A stretch of 64,000 nt of DNA from Faecalicatena contorta (GTDB taxonomy: Bacteria > Bacillota > Clostridia > Lachnospirales > Lachnospiraceae). A program made the position numbers and the translations under genes. The notes under the pieces were generated by a model. That model worked only from the letters and a program-made list of their open reading frames with translations, searched no databases and was not told where the DNA came from. Where the stretch lies: the NCBI RefSeq assembly GCF_003149105.1, contig NZ_QGDS01000005.1, positions 1-64,000 on the forward strand, in the 5' to 3' direction. Shown here piece by piece: positions 17,001-25,404 of this stretch; position 1 is the stretch's first letter; every line of letters starts with the position of its first letter.

Positions 17001-17145
17001 AAACCATCTGTCCGCTATCAGATTTCATTTTTCCGAGGTCACGAATAAATTTAGTCTTATCGTGAAATCCCTGACCTGCAAAAACTTTGATAACTGCGTC
17101 AACAGCGTCGGTTTGATATTGTTGTATCTTAAAATTAAATTTCAA
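14032..17145 (-). CDS. res: Type III-like restriction subunit (Res)
   Basis: The 1037-residue protein has a superfamily 2 helicase core with Walker A METGTGKT (111-118), DEPQ box (ILDEPQKMGG, about 246-253) and a later helicase domain with EVGRGLRLCVNQSG. A C-terminal PD-(D/E)xK nuclease follows, with SPDWAIAF...VAETKGT (about residues 965-995). Res subunits translocate or switch on ATP and cut DNA with Mod. The start is TTG at 17145 behind GGGAGG. It is the last gene of the defence operon and is separated from Mod by a small membrane-protein gene, unlike the usual adjacent mod-res pair. Confidence 0.93.
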   Translation of the reverse strand: MKFNFKIQQYQTDAVDAVIKVFAGQGFHDKTKFIRDLGKMKSDSGQMVFGFSDEEMELYDPANDTGYKNELVELTDEQLLQNIQTIQKQNNIKTSASLIKDLGRCSLDIEMETGTGKTYVYIKTMFELNKKYGWSKFIVVVPSIAIREGVRKSFEITADHFMEHYGKKARFFIYNSSNLNQLDNFSSGSGINVMIINTQAFAASLKEGGRSKESRIIYSKRDEFASRRPIDVIKANRPIIILDEPQKMGGDVTQKALKNFNPLFTLNYSATHKKQHNLVYVLDALDAFNKKLVKKIEVKGFEVKNFRGTDSYLYLEQIVLSSKKPPMAKIELEIGYNKSINREPRILGVGDDLYYVSQEMEQYKGYTISEIDPLRGTVTFTNGEVIKAGDVVGDVSENDMRRIQIRETILSHFEKEEKLFNMGIKCLSLFFIDEVAKYRQYDENGDEVLGEYGQMFEQEYINVLNDYVTLLDTPYQRYLKSTCSEVSEVHKGYFSIDKKGHAIDSKLKRGSEFSDDISAYDLILKNKERLLSFDEPTRFIFSHSALREGWDNPNVFQICTLKHSDSNTAKRQEVGRGLRLCVNQSGNRMDLQTLGENVHDINSLTVVASESYKTFVGDLQSDIKTVLYDRPTVATSEYFKGKYVKVDDVPTLIDDSTANNIEFYLIQNGYVDMDRKVTDKYREEVKNGTVAELPEALKPMADGIHTLIQAVYDDSVLKDMFSDGHETKVKDNPLNENFAKKEFQALWREINHKYAYTVDFDSEELIRKSIAHIDEKLFVSELQYTTTIGRQKDEMNEYEVERGASFTGEKTRTQTLKHAETSQIKYDLIGKVAEGTTLTRRTVSAILQGIRADKLYMFKNNPEEFITKVIRLINEQKATMIVEHISYDTIEGEYDSTIFTAEKNTQSFDKAFLAKKAIQDYVFTDGSADKSIERKFAEDLDAADEVCVYAKLPRTFQIPTPVGNYSPDWAIAFYEGKVKHIFFVAETKGTMESLELRPIEQAKISCAKKLFNEMSNSKVVYHDVDSYQSLLNIMNSI

Positions 17146-17161
17146 TTATGATGCACCTCCC

Positions 17162-17518
17162 TTATAGAACAGCGATAAGAATACTGGCAACAAGAGAAGC
17201 CAATGCAATACCAGCAGAAACAAGTGCAATAACCAACATCTTTGTATTATACTTTTTTGCTTTTTCCGCTTCCTGTTTGCTTTCTTCCAGTTCTTTCTCT
17301 TTCAATAGATACAAATCGTTAAGTTTTGAGTAGTTATCATTAAGCCCCTCTACCACTTTCTGATTTCCTTCAAGTATCGGCTTGATTTCCTCAGCAAGAA
17401 CCTCATTTAACGGTGTAATGTTATCAAGCATTTCTTGATTTCGCCTATTCATTTCTTCAATAAACGATGTATCTATTCTTGGGGTTAAATCGGGTAATGT
17501 AAAACCGCTAAAATCCAT
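17162..17518 (-). CDS. Coiled-coil protein with C-terminal membrane anchor, between Mod and Res
   Basis: The 118-residue protein has a polar helical N-terminal half (IDTSFIEEMNRRNQEMLDNI), a charged coiled coil (LLKEKELEESKQEAEKAKKY, about 70-90) and a single C-terminal hydrophobic segment (about 95-118). The topology is tail-anchored. Its ATG overlaps the Mod stop as TAATG, so it is translated as part of the restriction operon. I recognise no family; a membrane-tethered partner of the defence complex is an inference. Confidence 0.75.
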   Translation of the reverse strand: MDFSGFTLPDLTPRIDTSFIEEMNRRNQEMLDNITPLNEVLAEEIKPILEGNQKVVEGLNDNYSKLNDLYLLKEKELEESKQEAEKAKKYNTKMLVIALVSAGIALASLVASILIAVL

Positions 17519-19470
17519 TACAGCACCTTCCTTACTGTGTCAGGACTGTATGCAGCAAAAATCTGCTCAAAATTAGTTGCGACACTATCGTTTGCCATTG
17601 AGCTGTCACGCATAACAAAATAGTATGGTTTCTGTTTTGCAATCTCTGTAATCGCTTCTTCAGTTACGTTGTCATCAAAGCAAGCAATCAAGTAATTCTC
17701 TTCAACATTGAACACTCTCTTTCCAGCAATAGTAGTTTCCTCAATTTTGCTCGAAAGAAGTACACCTAAATCAAGCATAACTTGGAACAGTAAATCTTCT
17801 GGTGTTCTGTCCTCTTTGATATTATCCTCAAGTCTTGTAAACAGTGATGGTTCATACTCCGCAGGATTATAATACACATCTTTCATATTGGAGCTGTCGC
17901 ACTTCAATACACGGAATCCCACATCGAGTTTCGATGATACAAATCCAGCCTCTTCCTTGATTTTTACACCTACACGACGAATACGCTCTTTTCCGATTTC
18001 GCAAATGTTCTTATATCCCGCCTTATGTGCTTCAGATTTTTCGTCTGGTATTTCTGGTAACTGTATTATCACAAACTTCCTGCCACCTCCATCTTCGGCA
18101 TTAAGTTGCATTATTGCTTGTGCAATTGTTGCTGAACCTGAAAAGAAATCCATGATAATTGAATCATCATTAGCACCGATAGAAATAGCTTTCTTCAAAA
18201 ACCCAACTGGCTTCGGAAAATCAAAGATTTTTTTACTATCAAATATGTCTCTTACATCTCTTGTAGCTTTTTTATTGCCCTCAACATCAGTCCATAAATT
18301 TCCGGGAGCTTTTTTTCTATTTTCTAAATAAAATTTTTGGTATACTTGCCATTTCGTTTCCCCATTTTTATTCACCTGTTTCCACGCAAGCATATTATTA
18401 TCTGCCAATTTTTTTGCTGTATCAGGAGAACAAATCCACCTACTTTCATATCCTGTTGGACCGATTGGATACACTTCTGTTCCATCTGGTGCAATAATCG
18501 GAAAATACATAGTAGGTCTATCTTCTCTTCTATCTTCGCCTCCTGTACGACGCAATGGTCTAATTAGATAACGCCCCTGTTCGTCCACTTGGTCATATAT
18601 TTTGGAGTCTTCTTCACTCATTTCCAATCCGTTTATAGTTGCTTCAGTAGCATTTTTTGCATAAATCAACATATAATCCAGCTCATTAACAAGTCCATCA
18701 AATCCACCACCCGTTGGGGTTCCAGTAGCTCGAGTAACACAAGTTAAAAAATTACTCTCGCCTAATACTTCATTGCACATTTTTTTGAGATTCTCAACTT
18801 CATTTTCGTCGATAGAAATAAAAATCAAGCCATCTTCTGACAAAAGTGTTTTTGCAAGTTTTAGGCGTGGATAAATCATATTTAACCAGTCAGTATGAAA
18901 ACGTCCATTGCTCTCCATATTTTGAAACAACACATTTCCCTCTTCATCGATTTGACCGCTATTATTAACATAATCGTCTATTGACTGAGTAAAAGTGTCT
19001 GAATAAACAAAATCATGTCCCGTATTATACGGAGGGTCTATATATATCATTTTAATTTTCCCGAGATATGTTTCCTGCAAGAGTTTTAATACTTCAAGAT
19101 TATCTCCCTCAATATAAAGGTTTTCTGTATTATCAAAATCCACACTACCACTACTGCAATATGGGTTTCCCCCACTGTCTGCTCCAGTCGGGATTGTTTC
19201 ATTATCTCGAACAGGACGCAATGTTTTGTTTATCGGTGCATTGGCAAGAAGAACCGACTTCTTCTTGTCAGGCCAAGTAAACTGATAGCGTTCCTCATTT
19301 CCATCAACAACCTTGCAAGAAATTTCCTGCATAAGTACGTCCTTATCAATAGCACGAACCGCTTCGCCGTTTTCATCAATTGTTTCTGTGACGGCATTAG
19401 GGAACATTGCCGCTAACTTCTTAAAATTCTCATCAGCCTTATTAACAGTCTGCATCTTGAGTTTGTCCAT
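17518..19470 (-). CDS. mod: Type III-like site-specific DNA methyltransferase (Mod)
   Basis: The 650-residue protein has the beta-class order of N6-adenine methyltransferases: catalytic DPPYNTG (145-151) first, and the S-adenosylmethionine motif DFFSGSAT far downstream (about 440). A variable central target-recognition region lies between. The C-terminal 130 residues (FRVLKCDSSNMKDVYYNPAE and after) match the Mod tail. It would methylate one strand of the recognition site and pair with Res. It lies 24 bases after the TIR gene in the same direction. Confidence 0.93.
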   Translation of the reverse strand: MDKLKMQTVNKADENFKKLAAMFPNAVTETIDENGEAVRAIDKDVLMQEISCKVVDGNEERYQFTWPDKKKSVLLANAPINKTLRPVRDNETIPTGADSGGNPYCSSGSVDFDNTENLYIEGDNLEVLKLLQETYLGKIKMIYIDPPYNTGHDFVYSDTFTQSIDDYVNNSGQIDEEGNVLFQNMESNGRFHTDWLNMIYPRLKLAKTLLSEDGLIFISIDENEVENLKKMCNEVLGESNFLTCVTRATGTPTGGGFDGLVNELDYMLIYAKNATEATINGLEMSEEDSKIYDQVDEQGRYLIRPLRRTGGEDRREDRPTMYFPIIAPDGTEVYPIGPTGYESRWICSPDTAKKLADNNMLAWKQVNKNGETKWQVYQKFYLENRKKAPGNLWTDVEGNKKATRDVRDIFDSKKIFDFPKPVGFLKKAISIGANDDSIIMDFFSGSATIAQAIMQLNAEDGGGRKFVIIQLPEIPDEKSEAHKAGYKNICEIGKERIRRVGVKIKEEAGFVSSKLDVGFRVLKCDSSNMKDVYYNPAEYEPSLFTRLEDNIKEDRTPEDLLFQVMLDLGVLLSSKIEETTIAGKRVFNVEENYLIACFDDNVTEEAITEIAKQKPYYFVMRDSSMANDSVATNFEQIFAAYSPDTVRKVL

Positions 19471-19494
19471 TTTCTTTTTCCTCCGATTTATGGT

Positions 19495-20367
19495 TTATGA
19501 TATAGTTTTTTCTGTAGCTTCAGGCATAAATAATTCTTTCAATTGAACTGCTATTTCTTCTGCTGTCATTGAAGCAGTCGTCATTGCCTTACGGTCTGCA
19601 ATAATTGGGCTGTATTCTACAACCTGCTTCTTGGTCAAATTGTGCCATATCGGAAGAATTACTTTCCCATTGATACTCTCAACCTGAAACAAACCATTCA
19701 GTTCAGCCTTCGTCCAATATTTGTGTTCTGCAATATAATTGGGAGATAAAACGACAACACCATATCTGGATTTAGCCAATCCTTTGTCAATTTTTTCTCT
19801 CATGGAGTCGCCCCATTTAAGCTTATTTGTATCATACCAGACTTTAAGTCCCTGCTTTTTCAATTCATCGACAAATTCATCGACAAAATCTTCTTTATCT
19901 TCCCATGCATGAGAAACAAATACATCATATGCCTCTTCTCTTTCACCATTATTCTGTTGAGGAAGTACAACAGAATTTGCTAATTGCTGTTGAAGTTCAT
20001 CTATACGATTTTCATAAGATGCCTGCAAACGCTGACTTGCCCTGTCCTGTTTCTTCTGTTCATTCTGCTGTTCTTTTTGAAGTTTCAAGTACGCATCTGA
20101 ACGTTTCTTTCTCTTCTCAGCTATCTTCTTGCCAAGGTCTGCACTATCCTTACTCTTTTTTGCTATATCTGATTCACAAGAAGCAATCTGTCTTCTCTTA
20201 CTATTGAGAGAGCTTTGTGATGTATTCTTATTAATAGATTTTTGTGTCGAAACAATTTTATTCTGTAAAGACGCTATATCTTTATCTTTTGCAGCTTTCT
20301 TTTTTTCAAGGTCTGCAATTTCTTTATCTAACCCATTTACAGCCCTCTGATACTGGTCAACTGACAT
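19495..20367 (-). CDS. Coiled-coil TIR-domain protein
   Basis: The 290-residue protein has an N-terminal coiled coil (about 1-130: GLDKEIADLEKKKAAKDKD and onward, Lys/Glu/Gln-rich) and a TIR domain from about 146 (YDVFVSHAWEDKEDFV) to 285. The TIR domain keeps the conserved Glu of NAD-cleaving TIRs (WTKAELNGLF, Glu222) and the box KVWYDTNKLKWGDS. Bacterial TIR effectors in defence systems deplete NAD or make signalling nucleotides when activated. It lies 2 bases after the DUF4391 gene and 24 before Mod, so it belongs to the operon. Enzyme activity is predicted, not shown. Confidence 0.9.
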   Translation of the reverse strand: MSVDQYQRAVNGLDKEIADLEKKKAAKDKDIASLQNKIVSTQKSINKNTSQSSLNSKRRQIASCESDIAKKSKDSADLGKKIAEKRKKRSDAYLKLQKEQQNEQKKQDRASQRLQASYENRIDELQQQLANSVVLPQQNNGEREEAYDVFVSHAWEDKEDFVDEFVDELKKQGLKVWYDTNKLKWGDSMREKIDKGLAKSRYGVVVLSPNYIAEHKYWTKAELNGLFQVESINGKVILPIWHNLTKKQVVEYSPIIADRKAMTTASMTAEEIAVQLKELFMPEATEKTIS

Positions 20368-20369
20368 CC

Positions 20370-20981
20370 TTATCCCTCCAATAATTTAAGCTTCTCTTTA
20401 AGTCTCTTTTCTGCTTGCACTAATTCAAACTTCTTTTTAGGCTGCTTCTCTGCCCTTGCCTGCTTTTCAAGTTTTGCAATCTCTTTTTCGAGCTTCTGCT
20501 TTTTTTCATTTATCTCTATCTGTTCATCAAGCGAATTCCCTTTTTCTATATTCACTCCGCCGACAGCAATAACGATATTCTCCCAGACAGTATCGAGATT
20601 TAACCCTTTAAGTTCAACCTTTTGTTCTTCTGTCGGCATCCACGCTGTCTGCATTACCTTTGTATGGTAAATAGCAAGTCTACTTTCATCCTCATATTCA
20701 AGAACAAATAAAATATTTTGCGGTATCAACTTAGAAAGCGTCGCTATCGTTTTTTCGTCATATTCTTTCTTTTTAAGAGAAACGAGCAAAACAAAAAAGC
20801 TTTTTACGTCCTCTCCGGAAGGAATATTGACCTTATTGGGAGCAATCTCATTTACTATCGTGATTCTTGAAATATCAGCATCAATTTTTTCTTTTGCTAC
20901 TGTATTCATTTGAAATTTCGTATAAATTGCTTTTTTCGGAAGCTGCTTACTCATTTCCGTTGTTTTTGGCAATCCGAGCAT
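20370..20981 (-). CDS. DUF4391-family protein
   Basis: The 203-residue protein begins MLGLPKTTEMSKQLPKKAIY and has the pattern of DUF4391 proteins: a mixed alpha/beta body with ISRITIVNEIAPNKVNIPSG and ILFVLEYEDESRLAIYHTKV. A Lys/Glu-rich C-terminal coiled coil follows (about 150-200). DUF4391 proteins are habitually encoded with SNF2-type helicases and type III-like Mod/Res genes. Molecular role is unknown to me. It starts 12 bases after the helicase stop. Confidence 0.75.
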   Translation of the reverse strand: MLGLPKTTEMSKQLPKKAIYTKFQMNTVAKEKIDADISRITIVNEIAPNKVNIPSGEDVKSFFVLLVSLKKKEYDEKTIATLSKLIPQNILFVLEYEDESRLAIYHTKVMQTAWMPTEEQKVELKGLNLDTVWENIVIAVGGVNIEKGNSLDEQIEINEKKQKLEKEIAKLEKQARAEKQPKKKFELVQAEKRLKEKLKLLEG

Positions 20982-20993
20982 TTCGTCCTCCTC

Positions 20994-23900
20994 TTATTTC
21001 ACAACTAAAAAACATATTAGTTCAAAGTCATTCAATCCTTTTATCTCACTACTCAGGAAACTAATCTGACCGCCACCTAAGAAGCTGTCTATATCACTCT
21101 CATCTTTCACTTCGATAATGGAAGCAATAGCATCTCCAAGCAAGTTAGAATACTGCGACATATTTCTTCCATCACGTGTTTCTTTATTGAATTGTTTACA
21201 AAGTTCTGCGTCCGCTTCTGTTTTTCCTTTACAAAGATAACGCATTTTATCAAGCATTTCCTTTGGAGACAAATGGTCGCAAATAACTTCTCCATCATTA
21301 CTGATATACACCATATAGAATGGGTGAAGTCTGTTCTGATTATCAATATTCACGCTATTAGAGCGATTTTTCAGTACATAGATTACCCCTGCCGGAGTAT
21401 CATCAGTTGACCTAGCCACTGCATGAAGTCCAAACGGAGATTTATCTATATCCGGATGATGCTTAATGTAGTCAAGCAAATCAAGTCGGAATTCATTAAG
21501 TCCTAAATCCATTATTGATATTCCAGTTGTCATATCCTCAATATCTACAACTTCATCCTGCAATCGTCTAAGCTGTGCTTTTCTATATTCAAGGTCTGTC
21601 TTTTCTTCATCACTCAGAAGATTGTCGTCGCCCGTTGCCGTCATATCTACAATCTTCATACGGGTTTCAACTTTTGCTTTTAGATTGATGTACTCGTCAA
21701 GAGTTACATCAGGCCAAAAGTTTACAAGCTGAATAACTTTATTTTTACTTCCGATACGGTCAATACGTCCGAAACGCTGGATAATACGAACCGGATTCCA
21801 ATGTATATCATAATTTATCAGATAGTCGCAATCCTGCAAGTTCTGACCTTCTGAAATACAGTCGGTAGCAATAAGGAAATCAATTTCTGTATTATCATTC
21901 GGCATTAACAGTTTTTTGTCCTTTGAGATTGGCGAAAAGCAAGTCAATACCGTATTCAGGTCATTTTTTAATTTTGGACAAGTTGTGCGTCCCTCAACTG
22001 AACCGGATACCATAGCTGTATTCAATCCATATTTTTCTTTCACATAAGTACTTACATTGTCGTAAAGGTATCTTGCTGTATCAGCAAAAGCTGTAAATAC
22101 AATGACCTTTTTGTTTCCCTCGTTTATTGGATGACTTAACTTATTGTCAATTATCTTCATCAATTCTTGCAGTTTCAAATCATGTTCCGGCGTTATATCC
22201 CCGACCATAAGAGTAAGAAGCTCCAGTGTATCTTGGTCTTTTTTCAGGCTATCTCGCCATGATACATAATCCATATCCGCAAGACTGATTTTTACCTTTT
22301 TCCCAAAAGAGAATAAGTCATCTGTATTCTGGTCTTCATCGTCAAACTCATTTATATCTGAAATATCGGTAAGCTCAAGACTTGTATCAGAATATTTATC
22401 AAATTCCTCGATTGTCTTAATGGTGCTTTCAATCAACTCCTTAATTCGAGTAAGCGTTAAATTGAAAGAATAAACAGAGCTTTCCATACGCTTCATTAAA
22501 TTGATTGCAGTAAGTCTACGGATACCCTGTTCACGATTTGCCTGCGTAAATCCGACATTTACTTTATTGTCCTCATATATTTGAGCATACTTTTCCATCT
22601 TACTCGGAAGAATAAAATGTGTCGGTGTATATATAGTTAACGTCAGCAGCATAAGTTGTTCAAATATCTGATTATATGTAATTGCTGATTTAAGGTCAGT
22701 CAAATGCGGTCTTAGTGATATAGGTTTTAACCTTGTCGGAAATGTACCTATATCAGACGTATCATAATACTTCTGAATATGCTTTCTTGAACGGGCAATC
22801 GTAACGCTGTCCAACACTTCAAAAAAATCAAAATCAAGCATTTTAAGCAAGTTCTCTGTCGTTCTATCGCAAGGCTCCCATTTACTCCAAGTATTAAATG
22901 CTCTTTGTGCATTTTTAAATATATCGTCAATGGAACGTGTTGTATTTAATTTATCATCTATGTACTCCGTATGACCTTCATACGCAAGTGCCAGCTGGTT
23001 TTTCAAATCATTAAAACGGTTATTTACTGGTGTAGCTGAAAGCATAAGCACTTTTGTTTTTACGCCTGCACGAATAACTTTTTTTAGGAGTTTTACATAT
23101 CTATTTTCTTTATCATTTTCATCTGGATTTTCGACTATTTTTCCTCCGTTACGGAAATTATGTGATTCATCAATAACGACAAGGTCATAGTTACCCCAAT
23201 TTAATCTGTCGAGGTCAAGACCGTTGGATTTTCCGTGTATTCTGTTAAGGTCGGTATGATAAAGCACATCGTATCTCAAACGGTCAGAAGCAATCGGATT
23301 ATTGACATAATTATCTTTATATGTATTCCAGTTATTCGTCAGCTTTTTAGGGCAAAGTACAAGTACAGATTTATTTCTGTTTTCATAATATTTAATAACA
23401 GCAAGTGCCGTAAATGTTTTACCAAGACCTACACTGTCTGCAAGAATACATCCGTTGTATTTTTCAAGTTTATTGATGATAGCAAGAGCTGCGTCTTTTT
23501 GGAAGTTATACAACATACTCCAAATTTTGCTATCTTTAAATCCCGTTGCTTCATTAGGCAACACATCTTCTGAAACATCTTCCAGAAATTCATTAAAAAT
23601 ATTGTACAATGTCACAAAATAGATAAAGTCCGGAGAATTCTCATTATATGCTGCTGTAATGCTGTCAATTACCTCATCGGTAACTTCTTGCAATACCTTA
23701 TTATCGTTCCAAATCTCATTAAAATCTGCAAGTAAGGTCTTTGCCAAGGAATTGTCCTTAACAATGGTTGTACTGATTACATTACCCTTTTCGCAGCCTA
23801 GTTCAATTGTTGTAAAATTGTTAATCGGAGTATAGCCTACATCATCTACAACAATGCTACCCTGAATTGTCTTATCACTTATATTAGATTTGAAGCTGAC

Positions 23901-24233
23901 CTTCTTTTTAATCCATTCTGCACATTCCTTTGCTATTGCTTTCTGCGTAAGTTCATTCCTAAGTTTTATTTCAAATTCCGTACCATACAAACTACGCTCA
24001 CGATTCAGTCGTGGAATATAAAATTCTCGTTTTTCCTTTTTTGCCTTTTCTGTTATAAAAGTCGGAGAGGTAAATATAAATCGTAATTCATCTATGTCTA
24101 ATAATTGTTTTTTTAATTCCTGAAAAGCATAAATAGAGAAGCATGCCGCCGCAATTGACAGCTTGCTTCCCTCCTTGATTTCAACTGATAAATCATCTCT
24201 TAATGTTTTTGTTGTATTATTTATCAATTCCAT
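20994..24233 (-). CDS. PLD-like/SNF2-family helicase of the defence operon
   Basis: The 1079-residue protein has an N-terminal region (about 1-175) like the phospholipase-D-type domain that precedes many helicases (KLSIAAACFSIYAFQELKKQ). I see no intact HxK motif, so that domain is probably catalytically dead. The SNF2 core has Walker A ADSVGLGKT (265-272), DESHNF (355-360), SATPVNNR, and the second RecA-like domain with ATDCISEGQNLQDCDYLIN and QRFGRIDRIGS. It probably remodels or translocates on DNA for the restriction system. It is the first large gene of the operon, 43 bases after the small XRE gene. Confidence 0.88.
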   Translation of the reverse strand: MELINNTTKTLRDDLSVEIKEGSKLSIAAACFSIYAFQELKKQLLDIDELRFIFTSPTFITEKAKKEKREFYIPRLNRERSLYGTEFEIKLRNELTQKAIAKECAEWIKKKVSFKSNISDKTIQGSIVVDDVGYTPINNFTTIELGCEKGNVISTTIVKDNSLAKTLLADFNEIWNDNKVLQEVTDEVIDSITAAYNENSPDFIYFVTLYNIFNEFLEDVSEDVLPNEATGFKDSKIWSMLYNFQKDAALAIINKLEKYNGCILADSVGLGKTFTALAVIKYYENRNKSVLVLCPKKLTNNWNTYKDNYVNNPIASDRLRYDVLYHTDLNRIHGKSNGLDLDRLNWGNYDLVVIDESHNFRNGGKIVENPDENDKENRYVKLLKKVIRAGVKTKVLMLSATPVNNRFNDLKNQLALAYEGHTEYIDDKLNTTRSIDDIFKNAQRAFNTWSKWEPCDRTTENLLKMLDFDFFEVLDSVTIARSRKHIQKYYDTSDIGTFPTRLKPISLRPHLTDLKSAITYNQIFEQLMLLTLTIYTPTHFILPSKMEKYAQIYEDNKVNVGFTQANREQGIRRLTAINLMKRMESSVYSFNLTLTRIKELIESTIKTIEEFDKYSDTSLELTDISDINEFDDEDQNTDDLFSFGKKVKISLADMDYVSWRDSLKKDQDTLELLTLMVGDITPEHDLKLQELMKIIDNKLSHPINEGNKKVIVFTAFADTARYLYDNVSTYVKEKYGLNTAMVSGSVEGRTTCPKLKNDLNTVLTCFSPISKDKKLLMPNDNTEIDFLIATDCISEGQNLQDCDYLINYDIHWNPVRIIQRFGRIDRIGSKNKVIQLVNFWPDVTLDEYINLKAKVETRMKIVDMTATGDDNLLSDEEKTDLEYRKAQLRRLQDEVVDIEDMTTGISIMDLGLNEFRLDLLDYIKHHPDIDKSPFGLHAVARSTDDTPAGVIYVLKNRSNSVNIDNQNRLHPFYMVYISNDGEVICDHLSPKEMLDKMRYLCKGKTEADAELCKQFNKETRDGRNMSQYSNLLGDAIASIIEVKDESDIDSFLGGGQISFLSSEIKGLNDFELICFLVVK

Positions 24234-24276
24234 TGTAAATTCTCCCGCCTCTTGTACTTATGACCCTATCGAGCTT

Positions 24277-24483
24277 CTACTCATCTAAAATAACTTCGCA
24301 TATATCTCCGATGTCGCAGTGAAACACCTGACATATCCTCATCAGTACTTCAAGAGATACCGGCTCATTCTTATTTATCTTCGTTGCAGCATATGATGTA
24401 ATTTGAGCTGCACGCATTAAATCCTGTCTTTTCATCTGATTATCAATCATAAGTTTTTGAAGTTTGTTATAGCATATCTTCAT
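24277..24483 (-). CDS. Small XRE/Cro-like regulator heading the defence operon
   Basis: The 68-residue helix-turn-helix protein has KLQKLMIDNQMKRQDLMRAA, ITSYAATKINKNEPVSLEVL and ends CDIGDICEVILDE, the Cro/CI type (HTH_26). ATG 24483 follows GAGGTGTTACTG. Its position directly downstream of the promoter at 24537-24565 and before the helicase suggests a controller protein like those that time restriction-modification expression. Confidence 0.8.
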   Translation of the reverse strand: MKICYNKLQKLMIDNQMKRQDLMRAAQITSYAATKINKNEPVSLEVLMRICQVFHCDIGDICEVILDE

Positions 24484-24536
24484 CAGTAACACCTCTTCAT
24501 CTTATAATTCTTCTTCGTTACAGTTAGTCATTTAAC

Positions 24537-24565
24537 ATTATATATTAAATTTTCAAGCATTTCAA
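24537..24565 (-). promoter_or_regulatory. Near-consensus promoter of the defence operon
   Basis: On the minus strand TTGAAA (complement of 24560-24565), a 17-base spacer and TATAAT (complement of 24537-24542) lie 54 bases ahead of the XRE start. GTTA-N6-TAAC (24523-24536) just downstream of the -10 is a possible operator. Confidence 0.75.
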
Positions 24566-24669
24566 GATTTCGGACAGAAATGTAACCTTTCAGGCACTAA
24601 GGTGTCACTTTTTACAAACACCTAATACGACTCTTTTAAAGAATAATAAAAAAGAGATGCCGAAGCACC

Positions 24670-24885
24670 TCAATTATACATTCTATTATTAACATTCAAT
24701 GCAATCATTGCTATGACCTTTTCTATCGGCGGCTCTTTTCCGTCCGGTGCAACTGCTTTCCAAAAAGCGATTGCTTCCGGTTCGGCACTTTTCATTGCTT
24801 CCCGAATTGCAAACTGCATTTCCTCTTTTACTGCTTTTTCGGTTGTTCCATTTTCTTTCGCTATTTGTCTGAAAATGTCGTTCAC
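24670..24885 (-). CDS. Small helical protein, Spo0A C-terminal-like
   Basis: The 71-residue protein (IFRQIAKENGTTEKAVKEEM, then AIREAMKSAEPEAIAFWKAV, and PPIEKVIAMIALNVNNR) resembles the short Spo0A-C-like DNA-binding proteins common in Lachnospiraceae. The match is by pattern only. It lies between two XRE regulators, upstream of the defence operon promoter. It is probably a DNA-binding accessory regulator; low certainty. Confidence 0.55.
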   Translation of the reverse strand: MNDIFRQIAKENGTTEKAVKEEMQFAIREAMKSAEPEAIAFWKAVAPDGKEPPIEKVIAMIALNVNNRMYN

Positions 24886-25040
24886 TTCTACTTCCTCCTA
24901 TGTCTATTAGTATGTGTCTATCACTGACAGTTGTTGTTATAGCATATTTGCTCTGTCGAAGTCCCGAAAAATTTGTCGATAGCAGAAATTTTTTATACTG
25001 AAAAAAAGAAAGCTCGTCGATTAGGACGAACTTCTGTGTT

Positions 25041-25376
25041 TTATGGAAGTATTTGCTTTGACTGCTTCACAAGTGTATCTATGACTTCATAAATTCTGTT
25101 TCTATCTTCAGGAGCAAGTTTTTCAAGCTTCTCATTCAGCATAGAGTTCTTGACCGTATATCCCGTTTCCAGGACATCTGTAAGAACCATATCCGATGAT
25201 ACACCTAAAGCATTTACTATCTTTATGAAAGTTTCGAGTGACGGAATTTTCTCTCCACGCTCAACCATCCCAATATAATTTGTTGTCAAATCTGTTTTCT
25301 CAGCCAAATCTTCTTGGCGTAATTTCCTCGCAAGTCGGAACTTTCTTATATTCTTGCCGATTGTATCGAGCTTCAT
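25041..25376 (-). CDS. XRE-family transcriptional regulator
   Basis: The 111-residue protein has an N-terminal HTH_3 domain (IGKNIRKFRLARKLRQEDLA, EKTDLTTNYIGMVERGEKIP) and a C-terminal helical dimerisation segment (about 75-110). ATG 25376 follows GGAGGTGATGTG. Divergent from the plus-strand gene at 25603, with inverted and direct repeats in the gap, it is likely an autorepressor and regulator of that gene. Confidence 0.85.
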   Translation of the reverse strand: MKLDTIGKNIRKFRLARKLRQEDLAEKTDLTTNYIGMVERGEKIPSLETFIKIVNALGVSSDMVLTDVLETGYTVKNSMLNEKLEKLAPEDRNRIYEVIDTLVKQSKQILP

Positions 25377-25404
25377 CACATCACCTCCCTCAGTGTGTTT
25401 TCAT

